This document shows, piece after piece, positions 54,924-64,000 of a stretch of DNA of 64,000 bases. How positions within the stretch are numbered: the first letter of the stretch is position 1; every line of letters begins with the position of its first letter. The stretch is from Owenia fusiformis (taxonomy: Eukaryota; Annelida; Polychaeta; Sabellida; Oweniidae): contig CAIIXF020000012.1 in the NCBI GenBank assembly GCA_903813345.2, forward strand, positions 6,781,615-6,845,614, given 5' to 3'. The translations under genes and the position numbers were made by a program. The notes beneath the pieces were generated by a model that worked only from the letters and a program-made list of their open reading frames with translations, was not told where the DNA came from and ran no database searches.

Positions 54924-57826
54924 CTGAAATAATACAATGATTGTAATATAAATATTGCATGTTAGAACTGCAGCCTTAGCGTCAAATACCATTGAAGGCA
55001 AGAGCTTTCTACCAGGAAGACTATAGAGGTTGATTGAGCAATCTGCACACGCAGAACACACAATATTGCTGAAATAATACAATGATTGTAATATAAATAT
55101 TGCATGTTAGAACTGCAGCCTTAGCGTCAAATACCATTGAAGGCAAGAGCTTTCTACCAGGAAGACTATAGAGGTTGATTGAGCAATCTGCACACGCAGA
55201 ACACACAATATTGCTGAAATAATACAATGATTGTAATATAAATATTGCATGTTAGAACTGCAGCCTTAGCGTCAAACACCATTGAAGGCAAGAGCTTTCT
55301 ACCAGGAAGACTATAGAGGTTGATTGAGCAATCTGCACATGCAGAACACACAATATTGCTGAAATAATACAATGATTGTAATATCAATATTGCATGTTAG
55401 GACTACAGCCTTAGAGTCAAATACCATTGAAGGCAAGAGCTTTCTACCAGGAAGACTATAGAGGTTGATTGAGCAATCTGCACATGCAGAACACACAATA
55501 TTGCTGAAATAATACAATGATAGTAATATCAATATTGCATGTTAGGACTGCAGCCTTAGTGTCAAACACCATTGAAGGCAGGAGCTTTCTACCAGGAAGA
55601 CTATAGAGGTTGATTAAGCAATCTGGACATGCAGAACACACAATATAGCTGAAATAATACAATGATAGTAATATAAATATTGCATGTTAGAACTGCAGCC
55701 TTAGCGTCAAATACCATTGAATGCAGGAGCTTTCTACCAGGAAGACTATAGAGGTTGATTGAGCAATCTGCACATGCAGAACACACAATATTGCTGAAAT
55801 AATACAATGATAGTAATATAAATATTGCATGTTAGGACTGCAGCCTTAGTGTCAAACACCATTGAAGGCAGGAGCTTTCTACCAGGAAGACTATAGAGGT
55901 TGATTGAGCAATCTGCACATGCAGAACACACAATGTTGCTGAAATAATACAATGATAGTAATATAAATATTGCATGTTAGGACTACATGCATGTTAGGAC
56001 TACAGCCTTAGCGTCAAACACCAATGAAGGCAGGATCTTTCTACCAGGAAGACTATAGAGGTTGATTGAGCAATCTGCACATGCAGAACACACAATGTTG
56101 CTGAAATAATACAATGATAGTAATATAAATATTGCATGTTAGGACTACATGCATGTTAGGACTACAGCCTTAGCGTCAAACACCAATGAAGGCAGGAGCT
56201 TTCTACCAGGAAGACTATAGAGGTTGATTGAGCAATCTGCACATGCAGAACACACAATATTGCTGAAATAATACAATGATTGTAATATCAATATTGCATG
56301 TTAGGACTGCTGCCTTAGCGTCAAATACCATTGAAGGCAGGAGCTTTCTACCAGGAAGACTATAGAGGTTGATTGAGCAATCTGCACATGCAGAACACAC
56401 AATGTTGCTGAAATAATACAATGATAGTAATATAAATATTGCATGTTAGGACTACATGCATGTTAGGACTACAGCCTTAGCGTCAAACACCAATGAAGGC
56501 AGGATCTTTCTACCAGGAAGACTATAGAGGTTGATTGAGCAATCTGCACATGCAGAACACACAATGTTGCTGAAATAATACAATGATAGTAATATAAATA
56601 TTGCATGTTAGGACTACATGCATGTTAGGACTACAGCCTTAGCGTCAAACACCAATGAAGGCAGGAGCTTTCTACCAGCAAGACTATAGAGGTTGATTGA
56701 GCAATCTGCACATGCAGAACACACAATGTTGCTGAAATAATACAATGATTGTAATATCAATATTGCATGTTAGGACTGCTGCCTTAGCATCAAATACCAC
56801 TGAAGGCAGGAGCTTTCTACCAGGAAGACTATAGAGGTTGATTGAGCAATCTGCACATGCAGAACACACAATATTGCTGAAATACTACAATGATTGTAAT
56901 ATCAATATTGCATGTTAGGACTGCAGCCTTAGCGTCAAATACCATTGAAGGCAGGAGTTTTCTACCAGGAAGACTATAGAGGTTGATAGAGCAATCTGCA
57001 CATGCAGAACACACAATGTTGCTGAAATAATACAATGATAGTAATATATAGTGATGAGGTATTCTCCATTGCAAGTCAGAACTGCAGCCTTAGCGTCAAA
57101 TACCATTGAAGGCAAGAGCTTTCTACCAGGAAGACTATAGAGGTTGATTGAGCAATCTGCACATGCAGAACACACAATGTTGCTGAAATAATACAATGAT
57201 AGTAATATCAATATTGCATGTTAGGACTGCAGCCTTAGCGTCAAATACCATTGAAGGCAGGAGTTTTCTACCAGGAAGACTATAGAGGTTGATAGAGCAA
57301 TCTGCACATGCAGAACACACAATATTGCTGAAATAATACAATGATAGTAATATATAGTGATGAGGTATTCTCCATTGCAAGTCAGAACTGCAGCCTTAGC
57401 GTCAAATACCATTGAAGGCAGGAGCTTTCTACCAGGAAGACTATAGAGGTTGATTGAGCAATCTGCACATGCAGAACACACAATATTGCTGAAATAATAC
57501 AATGATAGTAATATATAGTGATGAGGTATATTCTCCATTGCAAGTCAGAACTGCAGCCTTAGCGTCAAATACCATTGAAGGCAGGAGCTTTCTACCAGGA
57601 AGACTATAGAGGTTGATTGAGCAATCTGCACATGCAGAACACACAATATTGCTGAAATAATACAATGATAGTAATATATAGTGATGAGGTATTCTCCATT
57701 GCAAGTCAGAACTGCAGCCTTAGCGTCAAATACCATTGAAGGCAAGAGCTTTCTACCAGGAAGACTATAGAGGTTGATTGAGCAATCTGCACATGCAGAA
57801 CACACAATGCTGCTGAAATAATACAA
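54797..57826 (-). repeat. 20-unit array of HIRA exon acceptor halves
   Basis: Including the real exon there are 20 units containing AGGTTGATTGAGCAATCTG or a one-base variant. The first seven are spaced exactly 145 bases; later ones are 145-165. Each has about 110-130 bases of exon, the splice acceptor and about 35 bases of intron. Three variants can be seen: plain 145-base units, units with a doubled CATGTTAGGACTA, and five units near 57050-57720 that keep a little more exon (GAGGTATTCTCCATTGCAAG). Differences between units are few. Confidence 0.92.
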
Positions 57827-57887
57827 GACTTGGCAATAACATAAAAATGTCACCCACTTCCATTTACAACATATGCTGACCATTGTT

Positions 57888-58058
57888 ACAGGTGCCAAAT
57901 GCTGTCACAGATGCCAAATGCTGTTACAGATGCCGATTGCTGTAAAAGATGCAAAATGCTGTTTCAGATGCCAAATGCCTATACAGATGCCAAATGCCTA
58001 TACAGATGCCAAATGCTGTTACAGATGCAAAATGAAGTTACAGATGCTGAACTCCAAC
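57888..58058. repeat. 19-bp minisatellite
   Basis: Nine units of GTTACAGATGCCAAATGCT with a few changes, close to the HIRA array. Confidence 0.88.
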
Positions 58059-58849
58059 CACAGAGCATCAGCTGCAAATTAGATGGAGACTATAACAATA
58101 CGCCAACACTTCTGAAGGTAACAATGTTGCATCATAATTACAAGAGTGTTAAGTTACACTGTAGTGTAAGTGGTAATTTTGTCTAATCATTTAATTTGCC
58201 TATTGCATAATTTTTGCCAGGTTCAAAAATTAAATGTCGGAAATACTATCTTCATAATGTCATCCAATGGGAAGTTTCTTGTAATTAGGAAAATAAAAAT
58301 TAAGAAATGACAAAATCTGACCATTCGGCAAATTAAACATTCTGATAAAATACCACTTATACAGTATTTAATTAACAGTCAGTGACCTCCTGCTTCTGAA
58401 TTTATATTGCCCTTCTGAAATTTCGATACTATATGAGTATCCATGTTTATGAAAATTTTTTCATTATAAATTCAAAGTTAGTTTGTAATAACAATAGGTG
58501 TATTGATTACGTTGCATGCAAAATTACCATCAGAAATGTTTTGTTTCTCTATTTGTCTCTAATCATGCAAATCATGTTATCGAAAAAATGCAATTGTGTA
58601 ATACTAAATAATTCACCAATATATACTTATCTTGATCTGACAGATGTAATTGCTGCCAAATCAAGAAGTCAATAAAAGATGTTAAGGCCTAATGTTATGT
58701 GTTACTAATGAAACAAGGGGCATAAAAATCGTGCATTATCTTCAACTAGGACACATTTTGGGTTGGTGGATAATTTGAAAGCAAATCAACAAAATCAGAG
58801 ATTTTATTTCGTATTATTAAAGAAGGCTCACGTAATCAAATTAAATAAA
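58059..58849. other. Between HIRA array and lectin gene
   Basis: Presumably contains the promoter and 5' UTR of the lectin gene at its right end. No TATA-type element or HIRA exon recognised on the minus strand. Confidence 0.4.
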
Positions 58850-59156
58850 ATGGAGATGGAATTGTTATCAGCGTGCTTCTTTTGTCTGCTTTTTGTGAAG
58901 GATGCTATTTCGACTCAGTTAATAACCACAGGGGTAACAGTAAGAGCGAGGATGAATGTTAAGATAATTGACGAGCCTAATGAAATAATTATGAACATTA
59001 ACACATGGAACCTTTGCATGCTCCTGTGTGTCCAGAAAAACACATGCCAGGGGTTTAACTACCATGCCGATTCCTCCAGATGTGAGATGTATACAATAGT
59101 GGGTTGCAAGATCTTTGATAATTTAACAGGATGGAGATATGGTTGCATTGAAACAG
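58850..59156 (+). CDS. Lectin gene exon 1: signal peptide and PAN/apple-like domain
   Basis: ATG in AAAATGG context; donor ACAG|GTTTGA, a weak donor, phase 1. About eight cysteines; C-x3-C, CQGFNYH and RCEMYTIVGC give the PAN-like impression. Domain assignment is moderate. Confidence 0.75.
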
Positions 59157-61814
59157 GTTTGAATTTTACATTTAACAGAGAGTATTACATATCATTTTAC
59201 AATTACTGTAAATACAATTAATTTGGCTATGGTTTCAATTAATGATGGATTGGTGGATTCAGAAAAGCTGCCTAATTAAATATCCATCAAATTTCAGTTT
59301 GGAATTTTTGTCCATTCAAAAATTAAACTTCTTACCCCCTTTACCTGTCAACATGTCATCAATTCTACATTATTCCAAAAGAAATACAGAAAATATCTTA
59401 GTAAATACCTGTCCTAATGACATAAATGTTGACATAAGTTACTTAAGTCCTGAATCTGCTAAATTAAATAGCTGCCGATATTTGAAATTGAGCAAATCCA
59501 TCAAATTAAGCAGTATCAAAATAAGTGTATCAACAGTGCTTAGAGGTAGTACCATAACTAAAAGGAAATCTCAACAAAAGAGTGGTATCGATATGGAGAA
59601 CTGAATTCAACAATGTTTTTCTCTTAGACCAATTATTGAAAACATTCTGTAAAAAACACGGTCCTTTATGTAATGTTTACTGATTGGCAACAATTTAATG
59701 CAAAAATTATTTAGTATATTTTATATGACTGTTGTTAACATTTTTTGTTTTTTAGTTCAACTGTTTTTTGTTCCTTTAAACCAATTCTTCAGAATGAAAT
59801 AAAATGTCTTTCCGAACCTCGTTTGAACATAATAGCATATACAACATTTTCTTACACCTCTCAATATTATAGTTTTACAAAGGAAATTTCGTCAGATTTA
59901 ATGAAAAGTATGCAAAAACTTAAAAAAACAACCCCCCCCCCAAAATAGATAAAAATTAAGATAAATATTTTATTTCATTAACAAGATACCTTTTAAAATC
60001 AACCAATCTTTCCTTCGTACAATTACAATATTGAGACCTAAACAAATTGTGATTATGTCGTTTTGTTCCAATGAGGTTCGGATAGATGTTTCATTTCATT
60101 CCAAACATATGATACCAAAAACAAAAAAAGAAGTATCTGATGTGTTTTCTAAACAATATAGAGAAAAGGATATATATATGTTTCAAATTATAATGTTACC
60201 ATCCAAAAGATGACCATTAAATTGACGATGTGTAAAATGTTCAGAATGTTTTGATGACTGGTTTAAGAGAAGCGCGTGTTCAAAAAGTTCACCATATCGA
60301 TATCTATCCTTTGTTTCAACTTTAGAATAACTTGACTCATAATAACACCTTGTCATGTTTATTTTCTAAAAATCCCTAAAGTGCATACTTTATTTCAAAA
60401 AGACTATAGATTTTTACAATATTGCATCATTTTTCTATAAATGTGGTTATCAGATTTATTATATGGGAGAATTACAACACCCCTACCCCCCACCCTTTTA
60501 TGCATTTTTCCTCTTAAATAACTTCACCAGTTTTAACATATCACAGATCTTTTGGAGTCATAAAGGATACATTTTTAGGTCAATTGTACATGTTGCTTGC
60601 AATTTTGTCATCTCTTATACATCTGATTCTTCCTTCAATATCTCTTCTTGAATTAGAATTTTTCTAGCATTTTTTCTAGAATCACATCTTGTTAGATAAC
60701 ATTCTAGATTCTAAAAATGTTAGAATACTGCATTTCTAATGCTGGAGTTCAAACTTCAAATCCTCTGGAGCATAATACATAAATATGGGAGAACAAACAA
60801 AAATTCCTTGAATTCGACCTAGCTAAAGTCAATATGATTTCAGATCAGCAAAGAAATACAACAATCAGGAACATCAATATAGCACTTAATAAACCTACAT
60901 ATCAGTCTAGCACCTATGATGGGATTGCTTTTAATGAGCCTGCTGGGTTGGCAGAAAAGGCTGTAGATGGTATCAGAAACACTCTATATGGAGATGGTTC
61001 ATGTTCGCATACAACTCCTGAACCAAAGACATGGTGGATCGTTGACCTAAGAGAGTCATATCGCATTAACCAAATTATTATTTGGAACCGACTAAATTAT
61101 GGTAAGGGCCTACCTAAATATTTCAATGTGCGTAGTTACAGCTATTAAAAAGATTCATGTTTCATTAACCCTTTCCCGATGTGAATTTAAGAGGAAAATG
61201 TTGGACCGGTGACGGATAAGTTATGGCGATTTTCAGGTAACTGGAAATGGGGTACACCTCAGGACCTATACTTTAAATTTTACCACTAAAATACAATTTT
61301 TATTAAGCTGCAGTATCACATGTCAACTTGTCAAAATCTGGTGTAAATAGAACTGGAGATATTGTCATTTTTCTTTGATGTATGTAAATAAAAATAGTGG
61401 TGCCAAAAGGAGCCTTTCGTCCTGAAAGGTATTATGTAATAAGTCTTCGTTGTGAGAGGGTTAACCAAAAAACTTGGTAATTCCGAGAGCTTTGAAATCT
61501 TCAGAAAACATACTTAATTGTATTTTAGTGATAAAATTTAAAGTACTCTAATTCAATGATATTTTCTTTTTCAAGAGTTCAGACTCCATGACTTTTCCAT
61601 TGACACAGCCTGTCTGTTTGATGGAGTGAACCCAGACAACACAAACTGGTGCAGACAGCATCTGCAGGTCGGGACATTGAATGACAACCCTACAGCCATT
61701 GCACTTCCACCATCCGCAGTTGGTAGATTCGTAAAGATACAAATGGATGAACAAGGTGTCTTAGTTTTATGTGAATTTGAGGTCTACGTAGAGTATGCTG
61801 CTACATGTGTTTAG
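58850..61814 (+). CDS. Secreted PAN/apple-like + F-type lectin protein, complete
   Basis: Three exons, 58850-59156, 60844-61101 and 61576-61814, join in frame to 267 codons plus TAG, with phase 1 junctions. A signal peptide (MELLSACFFCLLFVKDAIST; the preceding M-E is also possible) leads into a PAN/apple-like domain (WNLCMLLCVQ, CQGFNYHADSSRCEM). An F-type lectin (FTP, fucolectin) domain follows: NIALNKPTYQSSTYDG, AEKAVDG, TWWIVDLRESYRINQI and a C-terminal GRFVKIQMDE. The His...Arg...Arg sugar-binding frame is kept with substitutions (see findings). F-type lectins bind fucosylated glycans, often in innate immunity. No membrane segment, so secretion is inferred. AATAAA follows at 61852. Confidence 0.88.
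59242..60240 (+). other. Intron 1 with unassigned open stretches
   Basis: Two open stretches on the plus strand (59242-59604, 120 codons; 60031-60213, 60 codons) have coding-like composition (PSNFSLEFLSIQK; NEVRIDVSFHSKHMIPKTKK) but no recognised family. They have no good splice borders and are separated by stops. A decayed mobile element is the likeliest explanation. Confidence 0.3.
60844..61101 (+). CDS. Lectin gene exon 2: N-terminal part of F-type lectin
   Basis: Acceptor TGATTTCAG, donor TATG|GTAAGG, phase 1-1. ALNKPTYQSSTYDG, AEKAVDGIRN, DGSCSHTTPEPKTWWIVDL and INQIIIWNRLNY are canonical for the FTP domain. Confidence 0.93.
61576..61814 (+). CDS. Lectin gene exon 3: C-terminal part of F-type lectin
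   Basis: Acceptor CTTTTTCAAG; phase 1 entry. FRLHDFSIDTACLFDGVN, GRFVKIQMDEQGVLVLCEFE and VYVEYAATCV, then TAG at 61812-61814. Confidence 0.9.
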
Positions 61815-61851
61815 ATCCCTGGACTATTCATAGAGAAAAGATTTATCTCTT

Positions 61852-61857
61852 AATAAA
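61852..61857 (+). terminator. Polyadenylation signal of lectin gene
   Basis: AATAAA 38 bases after the stop codon; more AATAAA-like words follow at 61880-61890 and 61984. Confidence 0.6.
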
Positions 61858-62541
61858 GCAAGGATGGTCATATCAGATAAATAAATAACTGGCTATTAGA
61901 GCTAAACAATATACAGAGTATGATAGTGCCTAATATGTATTCGAACATGACTGTATTCACGCCTTCTATAAACTGTGAAAAAAATAAACATTTCACCCAG
62001 GGTATATTCCTGAACAATGCCCCTGGTAATACGTGTAATGTGTGACATCACAACGGCGGACAGTAGTAATGGCGGACCAAAATGAATATTCGAAACATTT
62101 TGGTGAGTTTTTCATGTTCGAATCGTAATATAGACCTCAGAACAGGTGAAATATCGTTGAATACACCCCTTAGGACTAGGCACAAAAGCTTTCGAACCCC
62201 TTACTCCCTTTGATTGTTCGGGATACAGAAAACGTTCGTGCCTAACCCTGCTGGGTGTATTCAGAAAATTTACATGACTAGTTTCTATTTATATTTTATC
62301 TATTGCTTTCTATTGTTAATATTGAATATTCTCTCAGTGCTCATACATATAAATAGTAGATTGTTATATACAATGTGAGACCTTACATTTAGACATTTCA
62401 GTGAGTATGATGTACAGTGTAACCAAATGTTTTTTTGAAGTCATTTTTTTGTGTCATGTTGAGCCAACTATCTTTAAATATTTAATGATTTTATGCTCTC
62501 TCTTGTATATTAAAATGTAAATAAACTCATATTGCTAAATT
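61858..62541. other. Intergenic, nothing recognised
   Basis: Contains ATGGCGGACCAAAATG near 62070 but no sustained reading frame. Confidence 0.4.
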
Positions 62542-62913
62542 TAAAGTGGCAATAAGGACTGTAGAATAAATAAGAAAGTTTTTTCATTTTTTCTGAGCTA
62601 TCAAGGCAACATTTGGTTTAACATCTTCTTTGACATACCTATTTTCTTAAAATGTATGTATATTATCAATTTCAGCTTTAAGAAGTGTAAATTCAGTTCA
62701 AAGCTTCAAAAAGGGGACTTCCACTTTCATATTTTTAAGATCCACCATGTTTCAAGAGGAATATCAGCTAAAATAATGTTTATCTAGGGGGTTTCTTTGT
62801 AGATAATAAAAATAGATGTTAGTCTTGATGAAATATCCAAACTTAAACATATTTTAACACTGGTCCATGGTCGTTGAATGACCCCTCTGCACTAATTATT
62901 GCACCTTTAATCT
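62542..62913. mobile_element. MITE-like repeat, copy 2
   Basis: Second copy of the element at 14996-15358, about 48 kb away, in the same orientation. Confidence 0.75.
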
Positions 62914-63269
62914 CATGGTCTTATTATTCAGCATTTTTGTTTGCTCCAGAGTACACGGGGAGATATGCGGAGTAATAAAATAGGACTCATGGCAGTACTC
63001 ATTTCAGTAATTTTTTTATTCATTGAAAAAAACATTTGAAAGCAGTTACATTAACATATACAATATACATAATATCATTGGAGTCACACAATTTTCCATC
63101 ATATTCAGTAAATATTAGTAATAAGCAGTGATGACATGAGAAGTGATTTATTGCATGTTTTAGTACTAGATGAGTACTCAAATGATGAGTAATAAAATAC
63201 CGATAATCTTATTGATTTTTCATTACTCAATGAGCACTCATAAACATGCCGAGTACTCAGTTACTAAAC

Positions 63270-63353
63270 TGTGCAAAATAAGTACTAAATTAGCACTCGT
63301 GGCATGAGTGCTCATGAGCGCGCTTTCGCCAAGTGCTAATTTAGTACTGATTT
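63270..63353. repeat. Palindrome with repeated AGTACT/AGCACT words
   Basis: CAAAATAAGTACTAAATTAGCACT is mirrored by AGTGCTAATTTAGTACTGATTTTG around CGTGGCATGAGTGCTCATGAGCGCG. The preceding 150 bases also carry many GAGTACTCA-type words. Confidence 0.75.
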
Positions 63354-63474
63354 TGTACTTATTGAGGGATCCCTGTGTATGGAACACCTGTTAATAACGA
63401 ACAGTGTTGTCCAATTCGACAAGCTTATCCACTTAAAATAAATTTGATTACAGTTGGCTAGAGAATATATAAGG

Positions 63475-63591
63475 GTTATGCACTGGCAGGTTTTGGATAC
63501 AGGGAATATCCCAAGGGATACACAATTTATATACAAGATGTATTGTATATCCCAAGGGATATTCCATGTATCCAAACCGACTGTGCATAAC
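63475..63591. repeat. Palindrome
   Basis: GTTATGCACTGGCAGGTTTTGGATACAGGGAATATCCCAAGGGATA is mirrored by TATCCCAAGGGATATTCCATGTATCCAAACCGACTGTGCATAAC. Open frames on both strands here are mirror products. Confidence 0.85.
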
Positions 63592-63592
63592 T

Positions 63593-63780
63593 GGTGTATC
63601 TCATACTTTTTTAAACTTTTTCAAACTTTTGAAGTTTCCGGGAGCGGGATGGATATATTATATCTGCCCGCATTTGGCCTGGAGCGGGACATATACAATA
63701 TATCCTGCCCGCTCCTCAGATATGATATATATTCCCGAGTAATATCTACCCCAAACCCACTTAAGTATGAGATACACTCA
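63593..63780. repeat. Nested palindromes
   Basis: TGTATCTCATACTT (63595) pairs with AAGTATGAGATACA (63763). Inside, GGAGCGGGATGGATATATTATATCTGCCCG pairs with its variant ending GATATATTCCCGAG-side sequence, and GGAGCGGGACATATAC with TGCCCGCTCC. Confidence 0.7.
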
Positions 63781-64000
63781 GAATAACCTCCAAATGCATT
63801 GTCTATATGTACCACATTTGGATGTTAGCACTTTGTAGAGGTGCCATTAGACAATGATTTTAATATCTTCTTGCAAATTAGGGAGAAAATAGTGGGATCA
63901 ATAAAGACAATTCTTTAAATAAAAAAAATAAAAATAAAAACATGTATTTAAACAGACATAATGCATCTTCAAATATTATGTCTCACAATTTCGCCCAGAG

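Noticed and set aside
55021-57826. The 19 extra HIRA exon units as functional alternative exons
   Set aside because: None has a donor site or the exon's last 30-40 bases, and a 145-base unit shifts frame from copy to copy. They are repeats, though the acceptors may still act.
58059-58186. Possible Ig-like coding fragment (KLHCSVSGNF)
   Set aside because: Only about 40 residues, emerging from the 19-bp minisatellite, with no splice acceptor and no partner exon.

Overview
The window is animal nuclear DNA: AT-rich, with GT-AG introns, modular extracellular proteins built from phase-1 exons, a tRNA-derived SINE, several mariner-like and foldback DNA elements, non-LTR retrotransposon fragments and many minisatellites. 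The gene content (an EGF/SEA surface protein, a mucin/sushi membrane protein, an F-type lectin, a HIRA homologue and a large intronless polytopic membrane protein) suggests a marine invertebrate. A deuterostome such as an acorn worm would fit, but that is an impression; the sequence does not prove the species.

Layout. 2.6-25.0 kb (+): a multi-exon gene for an extracellular protein, open at its 5' end. I traced 14 exons that join in frame: one divergent module, module A, module B, four EGF exons (the fourth atypical), a SEA domain split over two exons, a calcium-binding-type EGF, then a second module A, module B and EGF, and a last exon with a hydrophobic C-terminus. The second A-B-EGF block and its introns are a segmental copy of the first. 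25-31 kb: minisatellites and nested transposable elements. 31.9-35.0 kb (+): a single-exon 1003-residue polytopic membrane protein I cannot name. 35-41 kb: LINE remnants carrying a large foldback element, plus MITEs. 41.4-47.8 kb (+): a complete eight-exon gene for a type I membrane protein (signal peptide, Thr/Pro-rich mucin-like stalk, two sushi domains, TM, cytoplasmic tail; 458 residues). 49-51.5 kb: MITEs and minisatellites. 51.6-54.9 kb (-): the last seven coding exons of a HIRA histone-chaperone homologue. 58.9-61.8 kb (+): a complete three-exon gene for a secreted PAN/apple-like plus F-type lectin protein (267 residues). 62-64 kb: repeats and palindromes only.

The most unusual feature is that pieces of coding exons have become satellite arrays. 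A HIRA exon (54762-54923) is followed on its 5' side by 19 further copies of its acceptor-side part, each keeping the 3' splice site and none the donor. In the first gene an EGF exon (10604-10717) is followed by seven decayed copies of its donor-side part, most keeping a GTATGT-type donor and none the acceptor. The other strong candidate for novelty is the roughly 100-residue extracellular module that recurs five times in the first gene.

The genes share no obvious pathway. Three of the five encode cell-surface or secreted recognition-type proteins, HIRA is a nuclear chromatin factor, and the polytopic protein is of unknown role. All calls come from reading the sequence by eye; no search was run.
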